Below are positions 1 through 8,579 of a stretch of DNA of 64,000 nucleotides, in pieces. Position 1 is the stretch's first letter; every line of letters starts with the position of its first letter. The translations under genes were made by a program, and so were the position numbers. Where the stretch lies: assembly GCA_964366455.1 (NCBI GenBank), contig CAYISZ010000002.1, positions 13,313 through 77,312 of the forward strand. Direction: 5' to 3'. The notes under the pieces are model-generated. The model did no database searches and was not told where the DNA came from. It saw nothing but the letters and a program-made list of their open reading frames with translations. Source of the stretch: CAZLQR01 sp964366455 (GTDB lineage Bacteria > Patescibacteriota > Microgenomatia > UBA1406 > GWC2-37-13).

Positions 1-2
1 CA

Positions 3-251
3 GCGCTAAAGACCAGAAGTAATGAGAAAAATTACGAATACCATACGAATCGTGGCATTCCATATCCTCTTGATCGGGACGGCCAGCCTAAAGTAGCGAC
101 AAAGATGGGTTTTGATAAATTTAAAGATCCTGAGCCAAGTCACGTAGCGGTAGATGTGTCCAATGACGATCTTCCTTCAGAGGATATAAAGAATGAGATT
201 TCTGCGGGTGGACCAACCCATCCAGTAGTCGGTGGGCAAGATAAAGATTAA
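3..251 (+). CDS. Hypothetical protein, C-terminal fragment (cut by window edge)
   Basis: An open frame enters from the left edge and ends at TAA 249-251, giving 82 residues with no start in view. The visible part is polar, rich in Asp, Lys and Pro, with no membrane segment, and ends in an acidic GGQDKD tail. I do not recognise a family. Codon use looks normal for the window and the frame stays open from the edge, so it is probably the true end of a gene. Confidence 0.55.
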   Translation, partial: ALKTRSNEKNYEYHTNRGIPYPLDRDGQPKVATKMGFDKFKDPEPSHVAVDVSNDDLPSEDIKNEISAGGPTHPVVGGQDKD

Positions 252-301
252 GCATCGCCCGAATAATAAAAAATCAAGACTCCGGAGAGTAAATCTTAGC
301 C

Positions 302-721
302 CTACTTCTTCTTCACAAGCTTTGCAGAGCGTACGATTGACATCGCCTCACCATCAGGACCCAAAAACTCAGTAGCCTGAGTCTGCATCACATACTGATT
401 TAAATAATCCGAAAGTCCTTGCTGCGCATCTTTCATTTCTTCTTGAAGAGCTTTTATTTGATTGGCAACTACAGAGACCGCATCGGTCTTAGTAATTCTT
501 TGCTTAGCTTCTGTTTTTTTTCTCGCAATTGCTTTATGCTCAACATCAACCTCGCTAAACTCCTTATCGCTTTCAAAGGATGACTTGAACATGTCCTTTT
601 GAGTTTTTAACTTTTCGCGAATCGAAGCAATATCTACCAAGTAGTTTTTAATCATCTGCTCGATGCTAAGACGTGCTTCTAATGCATCAGGGGTTGTTTG
701 AGAACTTGTTTGATCTGTCAT
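302..721 (-). CDS. Small coiled-coil protein, unknown function
   Basis: This encodes 139 residues from the ATG at 721. A longer frame reaches 799, but the extra N-terminus would overlap the promoter and start of the divergent ZIP gene, so the shorter start is preferred. The protein is Lys/Glu/Gln-rich and predicted mostly helical, with a heptad-like stretch around residues 20-110 and a basic KLVKKK end. It has no signal peptide or catalytic motif. The function is unknown. Confidence 0.6.
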   Translation of the reverse strand: MTDQTSSQTTPDALEARLSIEQMIKNYLVDIASIREKLKTQKDMFKSSFESDKEFSEVDVEHKAIARKKTEAKQRITKTDAVSVVANQIKALQEEMKDAQQGLSDYLNQYVMQTQATEFLGPDGEAMSIVRSAKLVKKK

Positions 722-798
722 AGAACTGTCAGTATAAACAAAAGAATAAAGAAATATCAAGACATCTTTTTTTGCGTTCTCACGTATAATTAATATCA

Positions 799-1542
799 AT
801 GATTCCTATTTACGCTCTTTTAAGCGTTTTGGCGGTAAGCTTAATTTCGCTAGTTGGTGTCGTGTTTCTACCTCTTAATGAAAAGGGGTTAAAAACTTTT
901 CTAATTTATTTTCTAAGTTTTTCTGCAGGTGCATTACTTGGTGACGTCTTCATTCATTTACTTCCTGAAGTTGTTGAAAAGGGTGGATTTACCCAAAGCG
1001 TTTCGATAAACATCTTGATTGGAATTATGGCGACCTTTGTTATCGAAAAAATTATTCACTGGAAACATCATCAAACTCACAGCGGACACGATCATAAACA
1101 TCCAGTGACCACAATGACTCTTATTGGAGATGGGGTACATAACTTTATTGATGGACTTGTGATTGGTGCGAGTTACTTCATTAGTATTCCTGCCGGAATT
1201 GCAACGACCTTTGCAGTTATTCTCCACGAAATTCCACAAGAGATTGGAAACTTTGGAGTATTGATTCACGGTGGCTATTCTAAATCAAAAGCACTTTGGT
1301 TTAATTTTCTTTCCGCGCTAACTGCCGTTGTTGGAACTGTAACTGTTTTAGTAATCGGAAGTACAAACACCAATGCAATTATGACGCTTACTTCATTTGC
1401 CGCGGGGAACTTTATCTATATTGCGGCTTCTGACTTAATTCCAGAACTACACAAAGAAGTTGGATTTAAAAAAACAGTTTTACAGTTTGTCACAATGCTT
1501 CTTGGAATTGGTGTGATGTTTGCACTGTTGTTGTTAGACTAA
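799..1542 (+). CDS. ZIP family divalent metal transporter
   Basis: This 247-residue membrane protein fits the ZIP (ZRT/IRT-like) family, which moves zinc, iron or related ions into the cytoplasm. It has about eight hydrophobic segments. A His-rich cytoplasmic loop (residues about 90-101, with HHQTHSGHDHKH) lies between helices 3 and 4. The conserved helix IV motif HNFIDG and helix V motif HEIPQE supply the metal-site His, Asn, Asp and Glu residues. The ATG lies 8 nt after a TATAAT (785-790) with no Shine-Dalgarno, suggesting a leaderless message. The metal specificity cannot be read from sequence. Confidence 0.9.
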   Translation: MIPIYALLSVLAVSLISLVGVVFLPLNEKGLKTFLIYFLSFSAGALLGDVFIHLLPEVVEKGGFTQSVSINILIGIMATFVIEKIIHWKHHQTHSGHDHKHPVTTMTLIGDGVHNFIDGLVIGASYFISIPAGIATTFAVILHEIPQEIGNFGVLIHGGYSKSKALWFNFLSALTAVVGTVTVLVIGSTNTNAIMTLTSFAAGNFIYIAASDLIPELHKEVGFKKTVLQFVTMLLGIGVMFALLLLD

Positions 1543-1587
1543 CCCGATATTGTAAATATTAGTAACTAACTGTATTATTTAAAATCT

Positions 1588-2250
1588 ATGTCGAAAAATA
1601 ACGCATTTCTTACTATCGTTTCAGTAATTATTATCTTTGTTTTTCTTTTTATCGTTTATGCAGCAAGCAATAAAAGCGGTTCTTCATCCTCAGTCATACA
1701 AACTCAGTTACAAAAAGTTTTGCCAACTGATCACGTTAAATGGGGAGTGGATCAAAAAAACGTCTTAACCGAGTTCTCCGATTTTCAGTGTCCTGCCTGC
1801 GGAAGCTTTCATCAAGTACTCAAGTCATACGAAGCATCGGGCTCTGCGGACGCAAAGATCGCGTCGAAGATGGCATTTGTCTACAAAAACTTTCCGTTAG
1901 AAAATATTCATAAAAACGCTAGGGTAGCAGCATATGCAGCGGAGGCTGCTGGAGTTCAGGGAAAGTTTTTTGAGATGGGTGGAATGCTTTTTGATAATCA
2001 AACTGTCTGGTCTGAATCAAAAGAACCAAATAAAATATTTCTGGAGTACGCTAAGGTACTTGAATTAGATCTGGATAAATATAAAAAAGATGCTACCAGC
2101 AACGAGGTAAAACAAAGAGTGGATAATGATTTAATTTTGGGAAATCAAATTGGAGTCAACTCAACTCCGTCATTCTATCTCAACGGTAAAAAACTTGAGT
2201 TCGCATCCTTGGACGAATTCAAAAAACTTCTTTCAGACGGAGCCAAATAA
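1588..2250 (+). CDS. DsbA-like thioredoxin-fold oxidoreductase
   Basis: This 220-residue protein has an N-terminal membrane anchor (residues about 8-26) followed by a DsbA/DSBA-type thioredoxin domain. The active site is C68-P-A-C71, preceded by the typical FSDFQ strand. The cis-proline loop appears as NSTPSFYLNG near residue 190. It probably oxidises or isomerises disulfides in exported proteins. A DsbB-like partner is encoded at 36778-37374, so the window holds both halves of a disulfide-forming pair. A TATTAT box (1573-1578) sits 9 nt before the ATG. Confidence 0.88.
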   Translation: MSKNNAFLTIVSVIIIFVFLFIVYAASNKSGSSSSVIQTQLQKVLPTDHVKWGVDQKNVLTEFSDFQCPACGSFHQVLKSYEASGSADAKIASKMAFVYKNFPLENIHKNARVAAYAAEAAGVQGKFFEMGGMLFDNQTVWSESKEPNKIFLEYAKVLELDLDKYKKDATSNEVKQRVDNDLILGNQIGVNSTPSFYLNGKKLEFASLDEFKKLLSDGAK

Positions 2251-2306
2251 TCTTTCATTTTATAGTTCTTAGTTTTTAGTTCTTAGTTCTGAGCTATAAT
2301 TAGCGT

Positions 2307-3041
2307 ATGTACGCACTTCTAAGCGGTGTTCAGGTTCATTATGAAATACTGGGAGCCGGCGATCCTATTATGCTTGTCCATGGTTGGGGAGGATCGTCAG
2401 AAAGTATTAGTCCACTAGCCAAGATTCTTAGCACTACTCACAAAGTGATTCTTATTGATCTACCAGGATTTGGTAAAAGTGAAATGCCAGATCCTAGTTG
2501 GGGAGTAGAGGAGTACGCTGACGTAGTAGCCGAGCTCCTAAAAGTTCTTAAAGTCCCTAAAGTCACGTACTTCGGACATTCATTTGGCGGAAGTCTAGGA
2601 ATTTATCTATCCACAAAAAAACCGAATTTAATTGATTCTTTGATACTTTGTGATAGCTCGTATAAACGGTCTGGAAAACGATCGTTATTGGCCAGAATTT
2701 TCCACCACATTTTTCCAAGAAATAATCCCCCTTTCCGATTACTTTTATACAAAATATTTTTCAGATCATCCGACTTGGCTAAGTTTCCTCTGCTTGAACA
2801 AAATTTTAGAAAAATTATGAAACACGACCTTACAGACCTACCAAATAAAATTGTCTGTAAAACATTAATTCTTTGGGGAGAAAAAGATACCATTACACCA
2901 CTTGTCTGGGCACGTGAACTTGAAGAACAAATCACAAACGCAACTCTCAAAATTATTCCAAACATAGGTCACGCACTTCCACTTAAACACCCTGAAGTTG
3001 TCGCAGATGAAGTTTATAAGTTCTTAGTAACGTCATCCTAA
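2307..3041 (+). CDS. Alpha/beta hydrolase
   Basis: This 244-residue alpha/beta hydrolase has an oxyanion-loop HGWGG motif (about residues 25-29) and the nucleophile elbow GHSFGG with Ser92. The acid is in the GEKD segment and the catalytic His is in the NIGHALP segment near the C-terminus. The substrate is unknown. TATAAT (2295-2300) ends 6 nt before the ATG, so the message is probably leaderless. The last codons (VTSS and stop) are made of a GTCATCC sequence that also begins the palindromic repeat just downstream, so the 3' end may have been altered by that repeat. Confidence 0.85.
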   Translation: MYALLSGVQVHYEILGAGDPIMLVHGWGGSSESISPLAKILSTTHKVILIDLPGFGKSEMPDPSWGVEEYADVVAELLKVLKVPKVTYFGHSFGGSLGIYLSTKKPNLIDSLILCDSSYKRSGKRSLLARIFHHIFPRNNPPFRLLLYKIFFRSSDLAKFPLLEQNFRKIMKHDLTDLPNKIVCKTLILWGEKDTITPLVWARELEEQITNATLKIIPNIGHALPLKHPEVVADEVYKFLVTSS

Positions 3042-3050
3042 ACAAAAAAC

Positions 3051-3102
3051 GTCATCCTGAACTTGATTCAGGATCCAGATGCTGAACTAAATTCAGCATG
3101 AC
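3051..3102. repeat. Palindromic GTCATCCTGAA-type repeat
   Basis: This 52-bp element begins GTCATCCTGAAC and ends with AGCATGAC. It contains two hairpins, one pairing TCCTGAA with TTCAGGA and one pairing ATGCTGAA with TTCAGCAT. A related 46-bp copy lies at 5770-5815 and a related in-frame copy lies inside ychF (34444-34512). Confidence 0.75.
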
Positions 3103-3113
3103 AAAACAAAACC

Positions 3114-4553
3114 ATGATTTATTTAGCAGCAATAATTGCAGTCGCCGTCTTAACAAAAATAATAGACCTTTGTTACGTCTTTCAGGTGAAAGAGTATCGT
3201 TTGGATCGATTTGGCTCGACTCTTAGGGAGAATGGCCCAATCTCGACTCTGTACCTGCGCTGGCCGCGCTTTCCTGCCAAGTCGCTACGCAACCTCCTTA
3301 TTATATGTATATCTATATCGCTGCTTGCATTTGGACTGTGGGCGCAGCTTCAGTTTGAAGTTGGTTTATTGATTTCTGGTTTGGTCTTAGTATTGTCACC
3401 CTTACTCAGTCTTTTGCTCGTGACCGTTTCTGTTCTTCTGACTCGTCCATTTGCGTACGCAGTGCGTACTCGGATGGTAAAAAAAGCAAAGCTTCTTATT
3501 GAATCGCGTCCAGATATTATTAGCGTCGGAATCTCTGGAAGTTATGGTAAAACTTCTACAAAAGAGTTTCTGTTTCAGATGCTCTCGACTAAGTACAAAG
3601 TCGCCAAGACCGATGAAAACAAAAACACCGATGTTGGGGTTGCACAGTCCATACTTCAAAACATAAAACCGGATACCAAGTATTTTATAGCCGAAGTCGG
3701 AGCGTACAGACAAGGCGAAGTAGCAAAGGCAACCAAAGTATTTATGCCACAATACGCAATAATCACTGCTTTTGGAAATCAGCATCTGGATCTTTATGGA
3801 TCGCGGGAAAATCTCATTAAAGCAGAAGGAGAGATTCTCGAGTATCTGCCCGAGAAAGGAACAGCGTATATTAATTCCGACATTCTTTCCTTCCCGCATA
3901 CCTCAAAGCGTACCAAGGCTCGAGTTGTCTCATTTACAGCTAATACCGATAAAGGTGATGTTGTGGCGAGCAACATCCAACTAAACTCGGAGAAAAATCT
4001 TACGGCTAAGATCGAGTACAAAGGAACTGGCTTTACAATAACCACCAGCCTCATCGGAACCCACAACATAGCCAACATTCTGCCCTGTATTGCATTCTGC
4101 ATGGATCAAGATATGACCAAAGCAGAGGTCGTCGCTGCCATAAAAATTCTAAAACAAATACCAAACAAACTCTCGGTCCATAAAGGGATCAACGGCTCCT
4201 TAGTACTTAACGACTCTGGAAACTCGTCAGTCGACGGATTCGTCGCCGCAATAAATACTGCACTGGGCCAAGGGTACAAAAAAAACATCATAATTTCCAA
4301 AGGCATCATAGAACTGGGAAAAGAGAAAGACAGCTCCTATAAAAAGCTAATTAGTACTATCGTCGATAGACCTATACAACTTTATACTACTGACAAACTG
4401 TTCACAAAACATGGTTCATCGGATCAGGTGCTATATTTCTCCTCGGAGAAGGAGCTTTTAGCCCAAATAAAGAAAGCTTCAGACTCTAAAACGCTTATAC
4501 TACTTGAGGGGAAATTTACTCCCACTATGGTCAAAGAGATCATTCTGATATAA
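3114..4553 (+). CDS. MurF-like Mur ligase with N-terminal membrane segments
   Basis: This 479-residue protein has the Mur ligase ATP-binding loop GSYGKTST starting near residue 142. A central domain follows with the ENKNTDVG and GNQHLDLYGS motifs, and then a C-terminal ligase domain. It most resembles UDP-MurNAc-tripeptide:D-Ala-D-Ala ligase (MurF). The first 110 residues are unusual because they contain two or three hydrophobic segments, suggesting membrane attachment. It is followed after 10 nt by a DegT aminotransferase, and a FemAB protein is nearby, which fits cell-wall building. The exact substrate is inferred. Confidence 0.8.
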   Translation: MIYLAAIIAVAVLTKIIDLCYVFQVKEYRLDRFGSTLRENGPISTLYLRWPRFPAKSLRNLLIICISISLLAFGLWAQLQFEVGLLISGLVLVLSPLLSLLLVTVSVLLTRPFAYAVRTRMVKKAKLLIESRPDIISVGISGSYGKTSTKEFLFQMLSTKYKVAKTDENKNTDVGVAQSILQNIKPDTKYFIAEVGAYRQGEVAKATKVFMPQYAIITAFGNQHLDLYGSRENLIKAEGEILEYLPEKGTAYINSDILSFPHTSKRTKARVVSFTANTDKGDVVASNIQLNSEKNLTAKIEYKGTGFTITTSLIGTHNIANILPCIAFCMDQDMTKAEVVAAIKILKQIPNKLSVHKGINGSLVLNDSGNSSVDGFVAAINTALGQGYKKNIIISKGIIELGKEKDSSYKKLISTIVDRPIQLYTTDKLFTKHGSSDQVLYFSSEKELLAQIKKASDSKTLILLEGKFTPTMVKEIILI

Positions 4554-4563
4554 TTTACACTGT

Positions 4564-5745
4564 ATGATCTCGCTAGACTTAGCTCCAAATGAGGGCTATC
4601 GTGACGCTCTAAAGTCCTTGGTAATTCTAGCTCAACCATGGAAGTGGATTAAAGGTCAGCACTCAGGACGCGTTAAATCTAGGCTAAAAAGATTTTTCCC
4701 AAATCACGATGTCTTTCTCTACTTATCCGCTCGTGGAGCCCTGTATAAAGTACTTCAGGGACTTAGACTTAAGGAAGGCGATGAGGTTGCTGTGGTCGGA
4801 TTTACCTGCGAAGCGGTCGTTTTGCCAGTAACAGAACTTAAGCTTACTCCGCTTTATATCGATGTAGAAACGGAGTCATTCTCACTCGACATTACCGACC
4901 TTAAGAAAAAATTAAGCTCAAAAACCAAGGCTGTAGTACTTCAACATACATTTGGAATTACTCCAAAGCATCGGGATGAGATACTCAGACTTGCGAAGTC
5001 CTCCAAGGTTCAGGTGATTGAAGACATGGCCCATGGCTTTGATAACGGAATGTTTATCTCAGACAGTGCAGACTCCATAAAGCTTCTTTCATTTGGCAGA
5101 TCCAAGGCGCTGTCATCGGTCTTTGGCGGAGCTATACTTACCAAAGATAAGAAGCTACAGGAAACTCTCAAAGAGTTAGACAAACGATTAATGACGCCAC
5201 GTACATCTTTTGTAGCACGTTGTCTTCTGTATAAGCCAACATCGGTAATAATAAAGTCTAGTTACGATTTTGCTCTAATCGGAAAGATTCTTCATTGGGT
5301 GTCAGACAGCCTTCATTTCTTTCCACGAGAACTTAGCGTTGGTGAAAAGGAAGGCCAGTTCAATCCGCATATGGCTGGACTTTTCCCTAATGCATTTGCA
5401 TTTCTTCTGCTGTCTCAGCTGAAAAACTTTGAAGCTCTCCAGGAACGTCGTCGGGAAAATGTTGCGGAATATAACGACGCTTTTCATTCGGTAAACCTAG
5501 ACAAACCCTTGAGCAGATATCCTGTACTTATTCCACAACGTGGCGAGCTAATTGCAAAACTTAGAAAGCAGGGAATTTATCTTGGTCGTTGGTACCACAA
5601 ATTGGTATCGCCGGAGAAAATGTGTCCGGTCGCAGACTCTATCAAGGACCAGATCATAAATCTTCCAACTCATGTTTGCTCTAAGGACAGAGCAAATGTG
5701 CTGAAGCAGGTAGAGCTACACGCTTTCCACAATCAAGTAGCCTAG
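4564..5745 (+). CDS. DegT/DnrJ/EryC1/StrS-family aminotransferase
   Basis: This 393-residue PLP-fold enzyme resembles the sugar aminotransferases of the DegT family. It shows the SARGALY start of the fold, a VIEDMAHGF segment carrying the PLP-contacting Asp, and FGRSK with the probable Schiff-base Lys181. These enzymes usually aminate nucleotide-linked keto sugars for surface glycans. A TATAAT (4549-4554) overlaps the stop codon of the upstream Mur ligase and ends 9 nt before this ATG, so the gene probably has its own promoter. The substrate is unknown. Confidence 0.85.
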   Translation: MISLDLAPNEGYRDALKSLVILAQPWKWIKGQHSGRVKSRLKRFFPNHDVFLYLSARGALYKVLQGLRLKEGDEVAVVGFTCEAVVLPVTELKLTPLYIDVETESFSLDITDLKKKLSSKTKAVVLQHTFGITPKHRDEILRLAKSSKVQVIEDMAHGFDNGMFISDSADSIKLLSFGRSKALSSVFGGAILTKDKKLQETLKELDKRLMTPRTSFVARCLLYKPTSVIIKSSYDFALIGKILHWVSDSLHFFPRELSVGEKEGQFNPHMAGLFPNAFAFLLLSQLKNFEALQERRRENVAEYNDAFHSVNLDKPLSRYPVLIPQRGELIAKLRKQGIYLGRWYHKLVSPEKMCPVADSIKDQIINLPTHVCSKDRANVLKQVELHAFHNQVA

Positions 5746-5769
5746 CCCTTCGAAGGAAGTCTGAATGAT

Positions 5770-5815
5770 GTCATCCTGAATTCATTTCAGGATCCCGAAA
5801 CAAGTTCGGGATGAC
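5770..5815. repeat. Palindromic GTCATCCTGAA-type repeat
   Basis: This 46-bp element has the same ends (GTCATCC ... GGATGAC) as the copy at 3051-3102. Two internal hairpins are visible: TCCTGAA with TTCAGGA, and CCCGAA with TTCGGG. It sits between the convergent DegT and FemAB genes. Confidence 0.75.
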
Positions 5816-5823
5816 GACGTGGA

Positions 5824-6846
5824 CTAACCCAATCTTCGCAGCTTTTTTCGAAGGCGTTCAAAAAAGTAGTTTATTGTATATCTTAACGGCGCTATCACTA
5901 AGTCCTGTGCATGGACATAGGCCACATCGTCACCACCAAATCCGCGTTTGAAAATCGACACTCCATAAAATCTATGTTTTGTCTGCTCGGGCTTAACCAC
6001 TCCCCAGAAGTTATATCGTTTCTGGCCCCTTCGTTTAGCCTCCAAAATAGCCTCCCACTGCAAAAGATAGGCACCCGGGAACTTGCGGCCTTCATCGGTA
6101 CTTGCGCCATAATGATAGGTCGCCTCAGGACCATAGAAAATAATAAAGGCCTCTGCCAATAATTTTTTTTCGTGATAAGCTCGGTAGAGGAGAGCAGAGT
6201 TGTTTGCGGAGAAGACTCGGAACTGCTCCTTGAGAAACTTAAGTGAGAACGGAACAAATCCCTGACGTTTGGCAGTCTGAATTTGGCGGTCATAAAACCC
6301 ATCGATGTCGTCGACATTAAACGACGTCTGAATCGTAATCCCCAGCTTCTGTGCCTTCTTTAGCTCATAACGCGTCGTCTTCCGCATCTTAGCAAGTAAC
6401 TCGTCTTCAGACTTAGTTATATCAAGCTGTGAGGTAAGATCAGCGCTTAAGTGCATTGGAGCTGAAACAAAACCATGCTTCTTAAAGATGGTTAAAGAAA
6501 CCTCGTTTTCAACTAACTGTGGTCTTACGCGGACAAATATCGCATTATGTTTTTTAGCTACGGTTTTTAACTCTTCAAAACAAAGCTTTACAAGTTGGGA
6601 ATTACTCCAGTCTAGAAGTGGCCCTCCGGCTACAGTCATATACTTAGCCCTCTTGGCGCTCTCAACTACGACCAGAACGGTACCTACAAGGCTTTCTCCG
6701 TCAAAAAAGCCCATATACTCAACCTGCTTACCTAATGCTTGCTGAAACTCGCCCCAGTACCATGACTGTAAGAAGTTGACCTCTTGGTGGGTCTGTATGA
6801 ACCCTTCCCACTCATCCTTTGAAGTAACGGATCGGCAAACAATCAT
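5824..6846 (-). CDS. FemAB-family peptidoglycan bridge aminoacyltransferase
   Basis: This 340-residue protein matches the FemA/FemB (MurM) fold of two GNAT-like domains. It has the typical NFLQSWYWGEFQ start, a central RKTTRYELKKA segment, and a C-terminal YHYGAST...YLLQWEAI...FWGV pattern. Family members add amino acids from aminoacyl-tRNA to the lipid II side chain. The location near MurF-like and DegT genes fits envelope synthesis. On the minus strand, TATAAT (6858-6853) ends 6 nt before the ATG, so the message is probably leaderless. The amino acid that it transfers cannot be predicted. Confidence 0.88.
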   Translation of the reverse strand: MIVCRSVTSKDEWEGFIQTHQEVNFLQSWYWGEFQQALGKQVEYMGFFDGESLVGTVLVVVESAKRAKYMTVAGGPLLDWSNSQLVKLCFEELKTVAKKHNAIFVRVRPQLVENEVSLTIFKKHGFVSAPMHLSADLTSQLDITKSEDELLAKMRKTTRYELKKAQKLGITIQTSFNVDDIDGFYDRQIQTAKRQGFVPFSLKFLKEQFRVFSANNSALLYRAYHEKKLLAEAFIIFYGPEATYHYGASTDEGRKFPGAYLLQWEAILEAKRRGQKRYNFWGVVKPEQTKHRFYGVSIFKRGFGGDDVAYVHAQDLVIAPLRYTINYFFERLRKKLRRLG

Positions 6847-6858
6847 AAGTACATTATA

Positions 6859-7741
6859 GAGCTAATTTTTGCATAAACCCATGGCTTATACCTACTCTCT
6901 ACCTAAAAAAACGTCAAAAATAGGGGAATTACATGATTATATTGTTGTGACGGTCTAAATGGGGGAGAGGGATACCTCATTGAGGGTGGTAAGGAATCAG
7001 GGAGGAATGTGAGGGGAGTTTGAAGTTTGAAATATTTAAATTGAAATATAAATACATAAAAACTAAGAACTAGAAAATAAGAAATAACCACACTCCTCCT
7101 CCGTCAGCCACGGCTTACGTCGTAAAAGGTACAATTTACGACGTCTAGTGTCCATGTTTCCCTGCGGGAATTTCCCCCTAAATTCGTCATTGACCCTTTG
7201 GTCTGGTTTTGTACTTATATCTACAAAAAGAGAGAACGGCGCTCTTCTCCTTCGATACAAATCGATATAAAAGCACAATTCCTCCTTTTACGATCTCGAT
7301 TGTCTTGTAGAAGTGGTTCCTTCGATTCGCTCCGCTCACTCAGGATAAACTGTTTAAAAACAGTTTAATTTAGACTGTTATAACGCTCTAAATTAACGTT
7401 TTTGAGGCTAAATAATGAAGATTAGCATTATAGCGATACGTCGCATTTCGGAGCGTTGTGACATGCCGTTTTGATATATCTGAGGCTAGTTATTTACCCT
7501 CACACCAATTAGTTATCCACATATACCATTGGTGTGAGGACAGGTGCGGTAATCGCGTCGCAATTTAGACTATCGGAACAATCCAAACTGTATATTTTAG
7601 CCTCAAATTATTACGTTTAAACTGCAATTAAAATGTCTTATAGTATTTTATCCGTACGTGAGAAATATTATTATAGGTCATATGCTTCACGTCCGTAATT
7701 GCTCTGCTCTTCCCCACCTCTGGATGTCCCTATAAAAAAAA
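6859..7741. other. Gene-free structured intergenic region (about 880 bp)
   Basis: No convincing gene was found here; the two short open frames have no coding character. The stretch holds a perfect 10-bp hairpin (7117-7126 with 7135-7144) and a TTCCC/GGGAA hairpin at about 7160. It also has a CCTTCG...CTCAGGA repeat at about 7319-7347. Three copies of TGAGGCTA lie around 7413, 7481 and 7598, the last inverted. A 12-bp inverted repeat with a DnaA-box sequence in its loop lies at 7498-7539. An RNA gene or replication-related site is possible but is not shown. Confidence 0.5.
7498..7539. promoter_or_regulatory. Inverted repeat enclosing a consensus DnaA-box sequence
   Basis: CCTCACACCAAT (7498-7509) pairs perfectly with ATTGGTGTGAGG (7528-7539). 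The 18-nt loop contains TTATCCACA (7513-7521), the consensus bacterial DnaA box. One exact nine-mer is close to chance expectation in 64 kb, and another copy lies inside the peptidyl-tRNA hydrolase gene, so a replication role is only a possibility. Confidence 0.4.
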
Positions 7742-8578
7742 CTACCAACCGATCAGAGTCAATCCAGCCACAAACCAAACGAAGATTAATACGATTACAT
7801 ACTCACGAATAGTCGATTTGAATAACCGACTGTCCAGATGGGCGCTCGTCAATCCCCCCAAACTATAGTATGTAGAGGCTAATATTAGGGATAAGACCGA
7901 TCCCTGTAAAGGTAGAAATGAAAGAACTAAGGCTGTTTCAGCCATAAGTAGTCCGACAAATAGCGCGTGATTTCTTACTTCGATAGAAAGTTCCAGATCA
8001 AGCTTAATGGTCCAGAACAACTGCATCGCAAGCGCAAATGACACTACTCCCACTCCAATAGCGTTGACAATAAAATATTCACGCAGAGAGAAAAGGATGC
8101 TTGATGAGAGAAAAATGAGGAAAGTTTGATAGAAATAATTTACTGAGAATGCCGCCTTGTAAAGCCTCAAGCTCTTCTCTACCCCAACGTTAAAAATATT
8201 TGACGTAAGAAATAGCGCATACATTGAAACTGCGTAAATGAATAAATACGGTACACGTGTGAGCCACCGTACTGGAAACAAGAAGTAAAAGCTGTAGCAA
8301 ACTACCGTGAAGATTACCGGCATAATAAATAATGTAGTCCACTCTATCTTTTCTATGTCATCAAGCAGAGAAAAATATGTAAAAAAGTAAGAAAGAAGTA
8401 CAAAAACAGGAACGAAAAGCCAAACCTTATCAAACGGGAAAAAGGTAGAAATAAGAAGCAGGGATGTGAGAATAACGCTACTTATTACAAATCGAAGTCT
8501 CTTCTCTATCTTCCCCGCCAGTCTATTAAAAAGTGGGAATCTAATCTTTTTTAAAAATGTTTTAAATATTCTCTTCAT
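7742..8578 (-). CDS. Conserved-type multi-pass membrane protein, unknown function
   Basis: This 278-residue protein starts at the ATG at 8578, immediately after the YebC stop codon (8580-8582). The upstream in-frame start would lie within yebC. It has a basic N-terminus (KRIFKTFLKKIRF) and about eight hydrophobic segments, and no catalytic motif. The tight coupling to yebC suggests one transcript. No family could be assigned. Confidence 0.75.
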   Translation of the reverse strand: MKRIFKTFLKKIRFPLFNRLAGKIEKRLRFVISSVILTSLLLISTFFPFDKVWLFVPVFVLLSYFFTYFSLLDDIEKIEWTTLFIMPVIFTVVCYSFYFLFPVRWLTRVPYLFIYAVSMYALFLTSNIFNVGVEKSLRLYKAAFSVNYFYQTFLIFLSSSILFSLREYFIVNAIGVGVVSFALAMQLFWTIKLDLELSIEVRNHALFVGLLMAETALVLSFLPLQGSVLSLILASTYYSLGGLTSAHLDSRLFKSTIREYVIVLIFVWFVAGLTLIGW

Positions 8579-8579
8579 G

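Noticed and set aside
6903..7278. Two short minus-strand open frames in the gene-free region
   Set aside because: They overlap each other and dispersed repeats, have no recognisable domain and no promoter or ribosome site, and their composition matches non-coding DNA.
7513..7521. Chromosome origin at the single DnaA box
   Set aside because: One exact box is near chance in 64 kb, a second exact copy lies in coding DNA (about 54806), and dnaA is absent; kept only as a weak lead.
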